NCBI RefSeq assembly: GCF_900178525.1
Contig: NZ_FXDJ01000009.1
Coordinates: forward strand, 1,477,001-1,541,000
Length of the DNA: 64,000 bases
From: Massilibacteroides vaginae
GTDB taxonomy: Bacteria > Bacteroidota > Bacteroidia > Bacteroidales > Tannerellaceae
Direction: 5' to 3'
Shown: positions 54,232-63,479 of the stretch, in pieces
Layout: every line of letters starts with the position of its first letter
Numbering within the stretch: the first letter of the stretch is position 1
Made by a program: the position numbers and the translations under genes
Notes under the pieces: model-generated
The model's input: only the letters and a program-made list of their open reading frames with translations
Told to the model about the DNA's origin: nothing
The model's database searches: none

Positions 54232-56724
54232 TTAACCTCCAATTATTCCGTTAATTACAGCACCTGTCTGGTAAACGATAAACGAAATAAGCCAGGCTAA
54301 CGAACAGGAGTATAGTATGAGAAATCCTCCCCATTTCCACGAACCGGATTCGCGGATAACCGCGGCAACGGTAGCGATACAGGGAAAGTAGATCAGTACA
54401 AATAGCATGAGAGAAAAAGCGACTAAGGGGCTGAAAACTAATTCGCCATTCTCGTCGCGGTCTTGTTTGAGTCTTTCCGGCAATGCCTGACTTTCTTCCG
54501 ATTCTCCGGTGTAGAGCACACTCAGGGTGCTGACAACCACTTCTTTGGCAGCCATACCGGTTAAAATACTTACGCTTATTTTCCAGTCGAACCCAAGGGG
54601 TGCAAGTACGGGTTGTACGGCTTGACCGAGTGTTCCTATATAAGAGTTTCGCTGTAAGTCCATTGCTTTCAGGTGTTCTAATTCCAGTATCTGCTCGCTT
54701 TTTTCATCTTCATCAAGCAGGGTGTTTTCCACCTGAGCTATTTGTTGGTCGATCATATCCGAACCGACAGAATGGCGAGGGTAATAACTCAGAAACCAGA
54801 TTATGATAGACGCGACTAAGATAATCCCGCCCATTTTGCGGAGATATTGATGGGCTTTCTCCCACATGTGTATGATGATAGACTTTGCCGTCGGCATACG
54901 GTAGGGGGGTAGTTCCATTACAAACGGAATATCTTCGTCGCTGAAGAGGTATTTCTTAAAAATTCGTGCCATGACCACTGCCAGCAATATGCCTACCGAG
55001 TAGATGATGAGCATCATCAAACTGGCATTTTCGGGAAAGAATGCGCCAATCAGCAATACATATACCGGCAAGCGCGCGCTGCAACTCATCAACGGATTGA
55101 TGAGCATGGTTATCATTCTGCTGCTGCGGCTTTCGATGGTACGTGTGGCCATGATTGCGGGAACTGTGCAGCCGAAACCCATCACTAACGGTATGAACGA
55201 CTTGCCGTGCAGTCCCATTTTGTGCATGATCTTGTCCATGATGAAGGCTGCTCGGGCCATATAACCGGAGTCTTCCATGAAGGAGATAAACAGGTAAAGG
55301 ATCAATATGTTGGGCAGGAAAACAATAACACCACCTACTCCGGCAATGATTCCATCCACCAATAAATCTTTAAACGGACCGTCTGCCATGTATCCGCTGA
55401 TTAAATCTCCCAGAAAAGCAACACCACTCTCAATCCATCCCATCGGATAATCTCCCAGACGGAAGGTGGTTTCAAACATCACCCACATGAATGCGATAAA
55501 TATAGGAAAGCCCCAAACTTTATGTGTTACCAGTAAGTCTATAAATTGAGTAGGCGAGGCGTTCTTCAGCTTGCTTGGCTCGAAAGTTTCCTGCAAGGCT
55601 CCGGCAATAAAGCCGTAGCGGGCGTTGGTAAACGAGGTTTCACTATCTTCCAGAAGCAGGTTTTTGATATGTGCCGTGTTTTTATCTCGTTCGGCTAATA
55701 TTTTTGCGTGATTGCCACTGGGAAGTGCGCGGATAAGGTCTTCCACCTCCTTATCGCCTTCGAGCAGCTTTATAGACAGAAAGCGTTTGGATACCCCCCG
55801 GGAGATGTATTCATTCCCCTTTAACTGGTTGCGCACGTTGAGGATGGCTTTTTCCAGCGTTTCTCCGTAGTTGATGTGGATATGACGCAAAACGGGATCT
55901 TTTTCTTCGTATACCTGAATAACCCGTTTGAACAGTTGTTCTATTCCCTCGCCGGTTTTGCTAACAGTTGGTACTATCGGTATACCGGTCATACGGGAGA
56001 GGGCTTCGTAGTCGAACTTGTCTCCGCTCTTTATCAGCTCATCATACATGTTCAAAGCCATCACGGAGCGTACGTCCATATCGATCAATTGACTTGTTAG
56101 ATACAGGTTTCGCTCTAAGTTGTTGGCGTCTACAACGTTGACAACTACGTCGGGATGTTCTTCGTTCAGGTGTTTTCTTACATAGAGTTCTTCCGGCGAA
56201 TAACACGAAAGCGAATAAGTGCCCGGCAGGTCGGTAATTCGGAATGTGTAGCCGTCTTGTCGAAACACGGCCTCTTTGGCATCCACCGTAACGCCGCTGT
56301 AGTTCCCTACACGTTCGTGCGCGCCGGACGCGAAATTAAAAAGTGATGTTTTTCCGCAATTCGGATTGCCAACAAGTGCGACGTTGATTGTTTTCCCTTT
56401 TTTAATAGCCAGTTCGTACAGAAAGTTTTCCTGACTTTCCGAGATGATGGGTTCGCTTTCATTGTTGGCGGCTTCCTGAAGCAGGGATTCTTGATATGTA
56501 GCTTCGCTGACTACTTCGATGAGCGCGGCTTCGCTTCTTCGTAATGAAACGTTATATCCCATTACTTTGTAGTGAATAGGATCTTTCAGAGGTGCGTTTT
56601 TGATAACTTCAACCGACTTACCCCGGATAAAGCCCATCTCAATAATGCGTTTTCTAAAAGCACCCTTCCCTAATACCTTTACAATTACGCCATTCTCACC
56701 TGTCTGTAATTCCGATAGTCTCAT
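54232..56724 (-). CDS. feoB: Ferrous iron transporter, FeoA-FeoB fusion
   Basis: An 830-residue protein that imports Fe2+ across the inner membrane. Residues 1-74 are a FeoA-like SH3 domain (MRLSELQTGENGVIVKVLG, GFIRGKSVEVI). Residues about 112-270 are the GTPase domain: G1 GNPNCGKT (119-126), G3 DLPGTYS, G4 NMYD (225-228). The rest is the two-gate membrane domain with ESGYMARAAFIMDKIMHKMGLHGKSFIPL and the second gate motif GCTVPAIMATRTI. FeoA and FeoB are fused, as in many Bacteroidota. It is followed by the small Cys-rich protein. Upstream is a promoter with an adjacent dyad, a possible iron-responsive operator. Confidence 0.96.
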   Translation of the reverse strand: MRLSELQTGENGVIVKVLGKGAFRKRIIEMGFIRGKSVEVIKNAPLKDPIHYKVMGYNVSLRRSEAALIEVVSEATYQESLLQEAANNESEPIISESQENFLYELAIKKGKTINVALVGNPNCGKTSLFNFASGAHERVGNYSGVTVDAKEAVFRQDGYTFRITDLPGTYSLSCYSPEELYVRKHLNEEHPDVVVNVVDANNLERNLYLTSQLIDMDVRSVMALNMYDELIKSGDKFDYEALSRMTGIPIVPTVSKTGEGIEQLFKRVIQVYEEKDPVLRHIHINYGETLEKAILNVRNQLKGNEYISRGVSKRFLSIKLLEGDKEVEDLIRALPSGNHAKILAERDKNTAHIKNLLLEDSETSFTNARYGFIAGALQETFEPSKLKNASPTQFIDLLVTHKVWGFPIFIAFMWVMFETTFRLGDYPMGWIESGVAFLGDLISGYMADGPFKDLLVDGIIAGVGGVIVFLPNILILYLFISFMEDSGYMARAAFIMDKIMHKMGLHGKSFIPLVMGFGCTVPAIMATRTIESRSSRMITMLINPLMSCSARLPVYVLLIGAFFPENASLMMLIIYSVGILLAVVMARIFKKYLFSDEDIPFVMELPPYRMPTAKSIIIHMWEKAHQYLRKMGGIILVASIIIWFLSYYPRHSVGSDMIDQQIAQVENTLLDEDEKSEQILELEHLKAMDLQRNSYIGTLGQAVQPVLAPLGFDWKISVSILTGMAAKEVVVSTLSVLYTGESEESQALPERLKQDRDENGELVFSPLVAFSLMLFVLIYFPCIATVAAVIRESGSWKWGGFLILYSCSLAWLISFIVYQTGAVINGIIGG

Positions 56725-56745
56725 GCCTGCTTAAATATGAACTAA

Positions 56746-56794
56746 CAAAATTACCCTGAAAAGCGCGCTTACCCAATACCTACTAATAGGTATT
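56746..56794 (-). promoter_or_regulatory. feoAB promoter with AATACCTA dyad
   Basis: On the minus strand TAATTTTG (56746-56753) is a -7 match with a TTG about 20 bases upstream. The 20-base perfect dyad AATACCTACTAATAGGTATT (56775-56794) overlaps this -33 region. A third half-site AATACCTA lies at 56805-56812. This is the position of a repressor operator; a metal-dependent regulator is a reasonable guess. Confidence 0.55.
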
Positions 56795-56910
56795 TACGGG
56801 GTGGAATACCTATGTTTGCAGGCTTATAGGCTGATTTTGTTGCGCTAATATATTTTTGTGCGGAAAGTAGGAGTCTTCTTGTGCGATTTCTTTTTGTTTT
56901 GAACCGGTAT

Positions 56911-57357
56911 TTAGCAGACTGTATTTTTTACAAGTTCCACAACCTGGGGTATCACCGCCTCTACCTGCGGTGAAAGTTTCATTCCAACAGAACTGATGTC
57001 GACTACCGAAATGACGATTAACAGAATCTCCGGCAGTTTGCCGGCAGTGAGTTGCATAACCTCAACCATGTCTTTCAGTCCTATTTCGTGTGCGCTCATC
57101 AGTGGCGGAAAATCAGACGCGTATTGCGGCTTGATCATTCGTATGGTGCCCGGAGTATTCGCATCCAGCGTGGCGTCTATCATAATAATCCGGTCGTATT
57201 TTTCCAGCCAGCTTATCAAGTGAAACCCACCTGTCCCACCATCCATAAGATGGACGTGAGACGGTAGTGTTTCTTTCTCTAATGCTTGTATAACGTGGAT
57301 TCCCACTCCTTCATCCCGTAAGAGTAGATTGCCGACACCAAGGATCAAGGTCTCCAT
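56911..57357 (-). CDS. [NiFe]-hydrogenase maturation endopeptidase (HyaD/HybD family)
   Basis: A 148-residue protease that trims the C-terminal extension of the hydrogenase large subunit after nickel insertion. The three nickel-sensing residues are present: Glu16 in GNLLLRDEGVG, Asp61 in MIDATL, and His90 in SAHEIGLKD. Start 57357 (METLILGVGN) is chosen because the longer frame would add a highly basic leader that duplicates the overlap with the cytochrome gene. It overlaps the end of the cytochrome b gene by 13 bases and is the last gene of the hydrogenase operon. Confidence 0.94.
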   Translation of the reverse strand: METLILGVGNLLLRDEGVGIHVIQALEKETLPSHVHLMDGGTGGFHLISWLEKYDRIIMIDATLDANTPGTIRMIKPQYASDFPPLMSAHEIGLKDMVEVMQLTAGKLPEILLIVISVVDISSVGMKLSPQVEAVIPQVVELVKNTVC

Positions 57358-58112
57358 ATTTTTCTTCTTTTTTCTCTTCTTCTCCTGGCTCTTTTCTGCT
57401 TTTCCATTTCTTCGTCTTTCAGTTCCAGTTGCTCTACAATATCTTCTTTTACAAACTTCCATCCGCCGATCATGGCCGATGTTTCTCCGCGCCGCTCGAT
57501 ATAATCATGATACAAAACAAGGTACACGTGTACCAACATGAAGAGAATAAAGACCCAGGTGATGCAATGATGTATGTCTCGGACAATGAATTCTCCCCCC
57601 AACAGCGGGATAATCCAGGTGAAGAGTTGTGGAAAGGCAGCCTGGCTCATTTTCGCATATAAGGCAAAGCCAGTTATAACTTGAAGACCGGAAATCAGGA
57701 ACAGCACAAAGTAAGTAGTAGCAGCCACCGCATTGTGACCAATACTTTCTACCGGCTTGGTTTTGAGCATTAAGATATCTACCTTAATAACCTCGAACAG
57801 TTCCTGCCATTGTTCCTTTTTGAGCAAAACGAAATTGTTCCATTTGGCAAAACGATTGCCTGCAAAGCTCCAGTAAAGGCGAAAGATCAGGTTCACGAAG
57901 AACACAAATCCGGCAATGAAATGAATCAGGCGGATGTATCCGAATCCAAAACTATGCGTAGCCTCCGTAGCATCAATAATTGCTAACGGATCTGCTATCA
58001 TAAATCCGGTAGAAATAAGCACAACGATGCACAGTGCGTTAAGCCAATGGAATATACGTACAGGTATTTCCCATACGTACACTTCTTTCAGATTTTCTTT
58101 ACGTACTCTCAT
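57345..58112 (-). CDS. Hydrogenase cytochrome b subunit (HyaC/HupC type)
   Basis: A 255-residue di-heme membrane cytochrome with four helices (about 24-41, 60-80, 128-150, 182-202). Candidate heme ligands are His22 and His64 in the first half and His181 or His182 and His195 in the second. It anchors the periplasmic hydrogenase and passes electrons to the quinone pool. The final 25 residues are unusually rich in Lys/Arg (KQKRARRRREKRRK) and run into the 5' part of the protease gene. It follows the large-subunit gene with 11 bases. Confidence 0.93.
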   Translation of the reverse strand: MRVRKENLKEVYVWEIPVRIFHWLNALCIVVLISTGFMIADPLAIIDATEATHSFGFGYIRLIHFIAGFVFFVNLIFRLYWSFAGNRFAKWNNFVLLKKEQWQELFEVIKVDILMLKTKPVESIGHNAVAATTYFVLFLISGLQVITGFALYAKMSQAAFPQLFTWIIPLLGGEFIVRDIHHCITWVFILFMLVHVYLVLYHDYIERRGETSAMIGGWKFVKEDIVEQLELKDEEMEKQKRARRRREKRRKIWRP

Positions 58113-58123
58113 ACTCCTAACAG

Positions 58124-59842
58124 TTAGAATGTATCTAATGCATGAACGTATTTTCCGCTTTCGTCATACAGGTGTACGGCACAAGCCAGACAAGGATCGA
58201 ATGAATGTATCGTGCGTAATATCTCCAACGGAATGTTCGCGTCGTGAACAGGTGTGCCTATCAATGCCGATTCGTAAGCAGACAGTACGCCTTTTTCATC
58301 ACGCGGCGAGGCGTTCCATGTTGTAGGTACTACCATTTGGTAATTTTTGATTCTGCTTTTTTCAATAACTGCAAAATGAGCCAAAGCACCGCGAGGAGCT
58401 TCTGTTAAACCAACTCCCTGACATTTGTCCGGCCATTGGGTTTCTTTCCACTTTTCCGGTTCGAACATACGGGAGTCTCCTTGCAGATTGTCCATTAGTC
58501 TGTCGAAGAACTCCAATGCCCAATCCGCGCATAGTTTAGATTCCAATCCGCGGGCCGCAGTTCTTCCTAAGGTGGAAAACAAGGCGTCTGCCGGCAAATT
58601 GAGCTCTTTCAATACGCTGTCAATTAAATCTTTCTGAGGTTGTTTTCCTGCCGCGTATGCAACAAGCATTCGGGCCAGTGGTCCTACTTCCATAGGCTGC
58701 TCTTTCCAGCGTGGGGTCTTGATCCAACTGTACTTGTCATTGATATCTAAAAAGTCATACGGAGGTTTCGGACCGGTGTAGTTCAGTTCCGTTTCTCCCT
58801 CAAAAGGATGGAGGCCTTCGCTGTTTCCTTTGCTGTACTTGTACCAGGAGTGATAGATATACTCTTTTATTTCTTCCGGAGAATTAGCGTCAACAGGATG
58901 TACTTTCGATAAATCCCTGTCAAGAATAATGCCCCGTGGCATTTTATACGTTTCCGTTTCACCATAGTTTCCTATAGGAAAATCTCCGAAAGCAAGGTAA
59001 TTGCTTACCCCTCCGCCTATCTTCGCCCAATCGTCTTTGTATACGTCTGCTATCATTAGCAGATCGGGAACATAAACCTGATCGATGAATGTCTTGGCTT
59101 CAATCAGTTTCTTTTTTACGAAAGCGAGTCTTTCCGCATTGATGGCGTTCGGCTCTTCAAGGTTGATACTGCAAGGCATACCACCCACCACATAGTTGGG
59201 ATGCGGGTTTTTACCACCGAAAACGGCATGCACTTTCACGATTTCTTTCTGCCATTCTAACGCTTCCAGATAATGCGCTACGGCGATGAGGTTTTGCTCA
59301 GGAGTTAGCTTGTAAGCCGGATGTCCCCAATAGCCATTCGCAAATATGCCGAGTTGTCCGCTGTCAACAAACTTTCCCACCCTGTCTTGTATCGCTTTAA
59401 AATAGCCGGTCGAACTTTTAGGCCAGTCTGATAGTTTAGCCGCCGCAACAGACGCTGCTGCCGGATCTGCTTTAAGAGCCGATACAACATCTACCCAGTC
59501 GAAAGCATGAAGATGGTAGAAGTGAACAACGTGGTCATGCATAAATAATACATTGGCCATGATGTTTCTTACCATTTCTGCATTGGGAGGAACGACGGTA
59601 TCTATGGCATCCTCTACCGCCCGGACCGAACAAAGGGAATGCGTAGAGGTGCAAACTCCGCAAATACGGCCCACAAAGGCCCATACATCCCGGGGATCAC
59701 GGTCACGAACGATTGTTTCTATTCCTCTGACCATTGTTCCGGAGCTGAACGCATCTTTAATAATGCCGTTTTCAATTTCCGCTTCAATTCTTAAATGCCC
59801 TTCAATACGTGTGATCGGGTCAACTACAATTCTTTTTGTCAT
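58124..59842 (-). CDS. [NiFe]-hydrogenase large subunit
   Basis: A 572-residue catalytic subunit holding the Ni-Fe(CN)2CO site. The N-terminal L1 motif has Cys61 and Cys64 (GRICGVCTSTHSLCSVRAVEDA), and the C-terminal L2 motif has Cys551 and Cys554 (DPCLACAVH). A 15-residue extension follows His557, the usual cleavage point for the maturation protease encoded two genes downstream. RIEGHLRIE near the start is typical of group 1 uptake enzymes. It oxidises H2 in the periplasm with the small subunit 17 bases upstream. Confidence 0.97.
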   Translation of the reverse strand: MTKRIVVDPITRIEGHLRIEAEIENGIIKDAFSSGTMVRGIETIVRDRDPRDVWAFVGRICGVCTSTHSLCSVRAVEDAIDTVVPPNAEMVRNIMANVLFMHDHVVHFYHLHAFDWVDVVSALKADPAAASVAAAKLSDWPKSSTGYFKAIQDRVGKFVDSGQLGIFANGYWGHPAYKLTPEQNLIAVAHYLEALEWQKEIVKVHAVFGGKNPHPNYVVGGMPCSINLEEPNAINAERLAFVKKKLIEAKTFIDQVYVPDLLMIADVYKDDWAKIGGGVSNYLAFGDFPIGNYGETETYKMPRGIILDRDLSKVHPVDANSPEEIKEYIYHSWYKYSKGNSEGLHPFEGETELNYTGPKPPYDFLDINDKYSWIKTPRWKEQPMEVGPLARMLVAYAAGKQPQKDLIDSVLKELNLPADALFSTLGRTAARGLESKLCADWALEFFDRLMDNLQGDSRMFEPEKWKETQWPDKCQGVGLTEAPRGALAHFAVIEKSRIKNYQMVVPTTWNASPRDEKGVLSAYESALIGTPVHDANIPLEILRTIHSFDPCLACAVHLYDESGKYVHALDTF

Positions 59843-59859
59843 GGTTTAGATTTTTAGCA

Positions 59860-60960
59860 TTAATGATCCGTTCCTTCCTCTTCGGAACTTTCGTTATTTA
59901 TTAATCTTCTCTTTCGGATATTCGTTGCCACGGCATGAGCCGCCAAAGCACCGGTGGTTGCTACTCCTAAAGCCAATCCGATTTCATCGGCAGTTGCTTC
60001 CACACCGAAGGCATTAATGGTTGCTTGTCGTTTGTAGAAAGGAGTTCTGTCCCAGAATCCGTCTTCGCTGCAACCAATGCATGGGTGTCCGCTTTGAATG
60101 GGAAAGCTGGTGCCTTCATTCCATTTGATAATACCACAGGCGTTGTATGTGCTGGGACCTTTACAGCCCATTTTGTATAAGCAATAACCACGTTTCGCAT
60201 TCTCGTCATCGAAGCTTTCCACAAAAAGTCCTGCGTCGAAATTAGCGCGGCGATAGCAGGTGTCATGTACCCGCCGGGAGTAAAATACCTTCGGCCGTCC
60301 CAAACGATCCAATTGAGGTATTCTGTTAAAGGTAAGCAGGTGGACAATAATCCCGGCCATCACTTCGGCAATCGGCGGACAGCCTTGTACGTTCATTACC
60401 GTTTTTCCCTTGATCACCCGATGCACTGGTGTGGCCTTTGTCGGGTTCGGATAAGCCGCCTGTACGCAACCCGATGAAGCGCAATTACCCCATGCGACAA
60501 TGGCTTTAGCTCCTTCTGCAGCTTCCTCCAGTATTTGTTTGGCACTACGCCCACCAATACAACAATAAGCCTCATTTTCCAACGGAATGGAACCTTCTAT
60601 CATCAGGATATACTCCCCTTTGTATTGCTGCATGGTGTCGTGCATACTTTTTTCTGCCTGAAAACCGGCCGGAGCCATCAGTGTTTCCGTATAATCTAAT
60701 GAGATCTGGTCAAAAATCAAGTCCGCCAGAATAGGGTGTGAGGTGCGAATAAATGATTCGCTGCAACAGGTACATTCTTGTAGATGAAGCCAGATGATAG
60801 GCAAACGGGACTTCTTCTCTAAAGCCTTCACCACTTGTGCTACTCCCGACGCTTCTAATCCTAACAAAGCTCCCATTGTGGTGCAGAATTTAAGGAAATC
60901 ACGTCTTGAGACACCTTTGCTGATACAGTCGTCATAAACTGTTTTTTTCTTTGTCCCCAT
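59860..60960 (-). CDS. [NiFe]-hydrogenase small subunit, Tat-exported, six-Cys proximal cluster
   Basis: A 366-residue Fe-S subunit with a twin-arginine signal (SRRDFLKF, Arg19-Arg20) and a C-terminal membrane helix (about 326-348). Proximal-cluster ligands are Cys63, Cys66, Cys160 and Cys194. Cys65 (in ECTCCSES) and Cys165 (in GNCASSGC) are extra cysteines at the two positions that define the [4Fe-3S] cluster of oxygen-tolerant hydrogenases such as E. coli Hyd-1. Distal ligands are His232, Cys235, Cys260, Cys266; medial ligands Cys275, Cys294, Cys297. It belongs to group 1 membrane-bound uptake enzymes. Confidence 0.97.
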   Translation of the reverse strand: MGTKKKTVYDDCISKGVSRRDFLKFCTTMGALLGLEASGVAQVVKALEKKSRLPIIWLHLQECTCCSESFIRTSHPILADLIFDQISLDYTETLMAPAGFQAEKSMHDTMQQYKGEYILMIEGSIPLENEAYCCIGGRSAKQILEEAAEGAKAIVAWGNCASSGCVQAAYPNPTKATPVHRVIKGKTVMNVQGCPPIAEVMAGIIVHLLTFNRIPQLDRLGRPKVFYSRRVHDTCYRRANFDAGLFVESFDDENAKRGYCLYKMGCKGPSTYNACGIIKWNEGTSFPIQSGHPCIGCSEDGFWDRTPFYKRQATINAFGVEATADEIGLALGVATTGALAAHAVATNIRKRRLINNESSEEEGTDH

Positions 60961-61002
60961 ATTTTATACTTTTAAGTAAATAATAGTATTAACTATTTTA
61001 TT

Positions 61003-62040
61003 CTAACAAATCCTCGGTAGCTGATCCCCGTTTAGCATGGTAACGATCCGCCGTCCTCCGAAAAGCGTTTTCAGTTTAACAGAAGCTCTTTCCGACGACT
61101 TAACCGTGCCAATAATTACAGCTTGTTTCCCCTCCGGAAAACTACGCATGATTTTTAAAGCCTCTTCCGATACTTCGGAAGGTAAGATCACTAAAACGAC
61201 TCCTTCGTTGGCGATGTAAAGCGGATCAAGCCCCAGCAGTTCCGATGCCGAACGTACCACTTCAGGCACGGGCAGTAATGCTTCTTCTATCTCAATCTCT
61301 ACATGCGAAGTTTGCGCTATTTCGTTTAATGTACTGCTTACTCCGCCTCTTGTCGGATCTCGAAGCACATGGATGTCTTTTATTTGCCCGCAAAGTTCGT
61401 TAAGCATTCCGTTCAATGCAGCCGTGTCGCTTTGCAATGAGGTTTCGAAGCCCAAACTCTCGCGTGTAGATAGAATGGTAATCCCGTGTACACCAATCGG
61501 ACCACTACAGATAACCACATCGCCGGCACAAGCCTTTGCGGGTGAAATATTAATATCATCATCCAAAACACCGACACCGCTGGTGTTGATAAATATTTTA
61601 TCACATTTACCCCGTTCTACAACTTTCGTATCGCCGGTAACGATAAATACACCGGCTTTATCAGCAGCTTTTCGCATTGAATTCACAATCACTTTTAAGT
61701 CGGCGATCGCAAATCCTTCTTCCAGAATAAATCCGACTGTTAAATATAATGGTTTTGCACCGCAACAAGCCAGATCATTTACCGTTCCGTTTATTGCCAG
61801 ATCGCCGATGTTTCCGCCCGGGAAGAAAACCGGATCGACAACATACGAATCGGTTGTGATAGCCATACGTTTTTTATCAACAGCAAATACCCCACCGTCA
61901 TGATCCTGCTCTAAAATCGGATTTCGGAATGCCGGATAAAAGACTTCATCAATCAATTTCCGGGTAAGTCTGCCTCCACTTCCATGCCCCAATAAGATGT
62001 ATTCTGCCTCAGTTACAGGTAGCGGACAATTTAACTCCAT
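61003..62040 (-). CDS. hypE: Hydrogenase maturation factor HypE
   Basis: A 345-residue enzyme ending in the conserved PRIC, whose terminal cysteine is carbamoylated by HypF and dehydrated to a thiocyanate for the CN ligands of the Ni-Fe site. It has the N-terminal LGHGSGGRLTRKLI, the ATP-binding ITTDSYVVDPVFFPGGNIGDLAINGTVNDLACCGA and the DPTRGGVSSTLNEIA motif. It overlaps hypD by 10 bases. No hypF is present in this window. Confidence 0.96.
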   Translation of the reverse strand: MELNCPLPVTEAEYILLGHGSGGRLTRKLIDEVFYPAFRNPILEQDHDGGVFAVDKKRMAITTDSYVVDPVFFPGGNIGDLAINGTVNDLACCGAKPLYLTVGFILEEGFAIADLKVIVNSMRKAADKAGVFIVTGDTKVVERGKCDKIFINTSGVGVLDDDINISPAKACAGDVVICSGPIGVHGITILSTRESLGFETSLQSDTAALNGMLNELCGQIKDIHVLRDPTRGGVSSTLNEIAQTSHVEIEIEEALLPVPEVVRSASELLGLDPLYIANEGVVLVILPSEVSEEALKIMRSFPEGKQAVIIGTVKSSERASVKLKTLFGGRRIVTMLNGDQLPRIC

Positions 62041-63146
62041 GCTTGTTCTTTAAAATTAGTATAACTATAATAAGCAGCGCAAACGCCTTCTGTCGACACC
62101 ATTGGTGCTCCGATGGGATATTCCGGAGTGCACTTTACACCAAAGAACGGACAATCCGCCACTTGTTTATTCCCTCTCATGATATCACCCGCTATACAAC
62201 GGGTTTGTGTTATTGTTTCTATATCTTGCGTATGGATAGAAGCACCAAACTTTTCCAACGCGTCAAAATCTTTAAAGGCATCAGCTAATTTCAGACCGCT
62301 TTTATCAATCTTACCAATGCCTCTCCACGCTTGGTCAGCAGGTACGAGCATCTCTTTCATCAGCTCCTGCATTTTTAAATTGCCGGCTTCAGTGACAATA
62401 CGTTGGTAAGCGTTCTCTACTTTTCCTGTTTTATTTTCCAATTGCACTATACATTGGTAAATACCATACAACAAATCTACCGGCTCAAAACCTGTAACCA
62501 CAATAGGCTTTCTGAATTTTTCCGCCAGCGGATGGTATTCGTGGTATCCCATTACCGCGCAAACATGTCCGGCAGCCAGAAACCCATCTACTTTGCAATC
62601 TTTTTCCGCCAGAATGGCATCTATTGCGGCAGGAACGGTGAAAAGAGATGTGATGACGGAAAAATTAGTCAGTTTCCTTCTTTTCGCTTCTTTTATGGCG
62701 GTGAGATGAAGCGGTACGGTAGTTTCAAACCCTACAGCTAAAAAAACAACTTCCCGTTCCGGGTTTTTCTCCGCCAGATCAATCGCGTCTAAAGTAGAGT
62801 AAAGCACCCTTACATCGGCTCCTTTGGCTTTTGCATGCAACAAATCGAATTGACTTCCCGGAACCCGCATCATATCCCCGAACGAGGTCATGATTACATA
62901 GGGTTTAAGGGCTATCTCAATCGCCTTGTCAATTACGGTTATAGGCGTTACACAGACCGGACACCCCGGACCATGTAGCAATGTAATCTTGTCAGGAAGC
63001 ATTTCATCAATACCATACCGGACTATGGAATGGGTTTGTCCGCCACATATTTCCATAATATTCCAAGGGTTAAGCACAACTTTGTCAATAGCTTGTATTA
63101 ACCGCTTAACCTGTTCACTGTTCCGATATTCGTATAGATGCTTCAT
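62031..63146 (-). CDS. hypD: Hydrogenase maturation factor HypD
   Basis: A 371-residue Fe-S protein that, with HypC, assembles the Fe(CN)2CO unit. It has the conserved MEICGGQTHSIVRYGID, HGPGCPVCVTP, GFETTVP, GFLAAGHVCAVMG and the C-terminal MRGNKQVADCPFFG with CTPEYPIGAPMVSTEG. The cysteines for the [4Fe-4S] cluster and catalysis are all visible. Start 63146 (MKHLYEYRNSEQV) is chosen over an upstream ATG that would overlap hypC. It is 19 bases after hypC. Confidence 0.96.
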   Translation of the reverse strand: MKHLYEYRNSEQVKRLIQAIDKVVLNPWNIMEICGGQTHSIVRYGIDEMLPDKITLLHGPGCPVCVTPITVIDKAIEIALKPYVIMTSFGDMMRVPGSQFDLLHAKAKGADVRVLYSTLDAIDLAEKNPEREVVFLAVGFETTVPLHLTAIKEAKRRKLTNFSVITSLFTVPAAIDAILAEKDCKVDGFLAAGHVCAVMGYHEYHPLAEKFRKPIVVTGFEPVDLLYGIYQCIVQLENKTGKVENAYQRIVTEAGNLKMQELMKEMLVPADQAWRGIGKIDKSGLKLADAFKDFDALEKFGASIHTQDIETITQTRCIAGDIMRGNKQVADCPFFGVKCTPEYPIGAPMVSTEGVCAAYYSYTNFKEQAWS

Positions 63147-63165
63147 CCTTGAAGAAATTAAACGA

Positions 63166-63396
63166 TTAGTTAAACTTGGCCAATTTCTCAAAATCAGCCA
63201 GTGTTTCTTTTGCGTATTCTTCGTTTACTATCGATATGGCCATACCGGCATGAGCCAGGATATAATCCCCTATATTGGCATCAATCCACTGTATGCACAC
63301 ATCTTTTATCATTCCTCCGAAATCTACCTTTGCCATCTTCAGGTCGGGAACAGAGTTGTCTATACGTAAGATTTTCCCTGGTATAGCTAAGCACAT
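63166..63396 (-). CDS. hypC: Hydrogenase maturation chaperone HypC
   Basis: A 76-residue small chaperone beginning MCLAIPGKILRID, with the essential Cys2, and carrying VDFGGMIKDVCIQWIDANIGDYILAHAGMAIS, the OB-fold core. It carries the iron centre between HypD and the large subunit. It is the first gene of the seven-gene operon hypC-hypD-hypE-small-large-cytochrome b-protease. The -7 box upstream is its probable promoter. Confidence 0.95.
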   Translation of the reverse strand: MCLAIPGKILRIDNSVPDLKMAKVDFGGMIKDVCIQWIDANIGDYILAHAGMAISIVNEEYAKETLADFEKLAKFN

Positions 63397-63439
63397 AATT
63401 TTTTTGTTTTTGTAATTAGTAGATCAGCATGAACCGCCC

Positions 63440-63447
63440 CAAATGTA
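63440..63447 (-). promoter_or_regulatory. -7 box for the hydrogenase operon
   Basis: TACATTTG on the minus strand, 43 bases before hypC, fits TAnnTTTG. No -33 TTTG at the right spacing is seen, so activation by another factor is possible. Confidence 0.45.
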
Positions 63448-63479
63448 TTGTTTTTTATAAAACCATAGCCCATTTTGCC

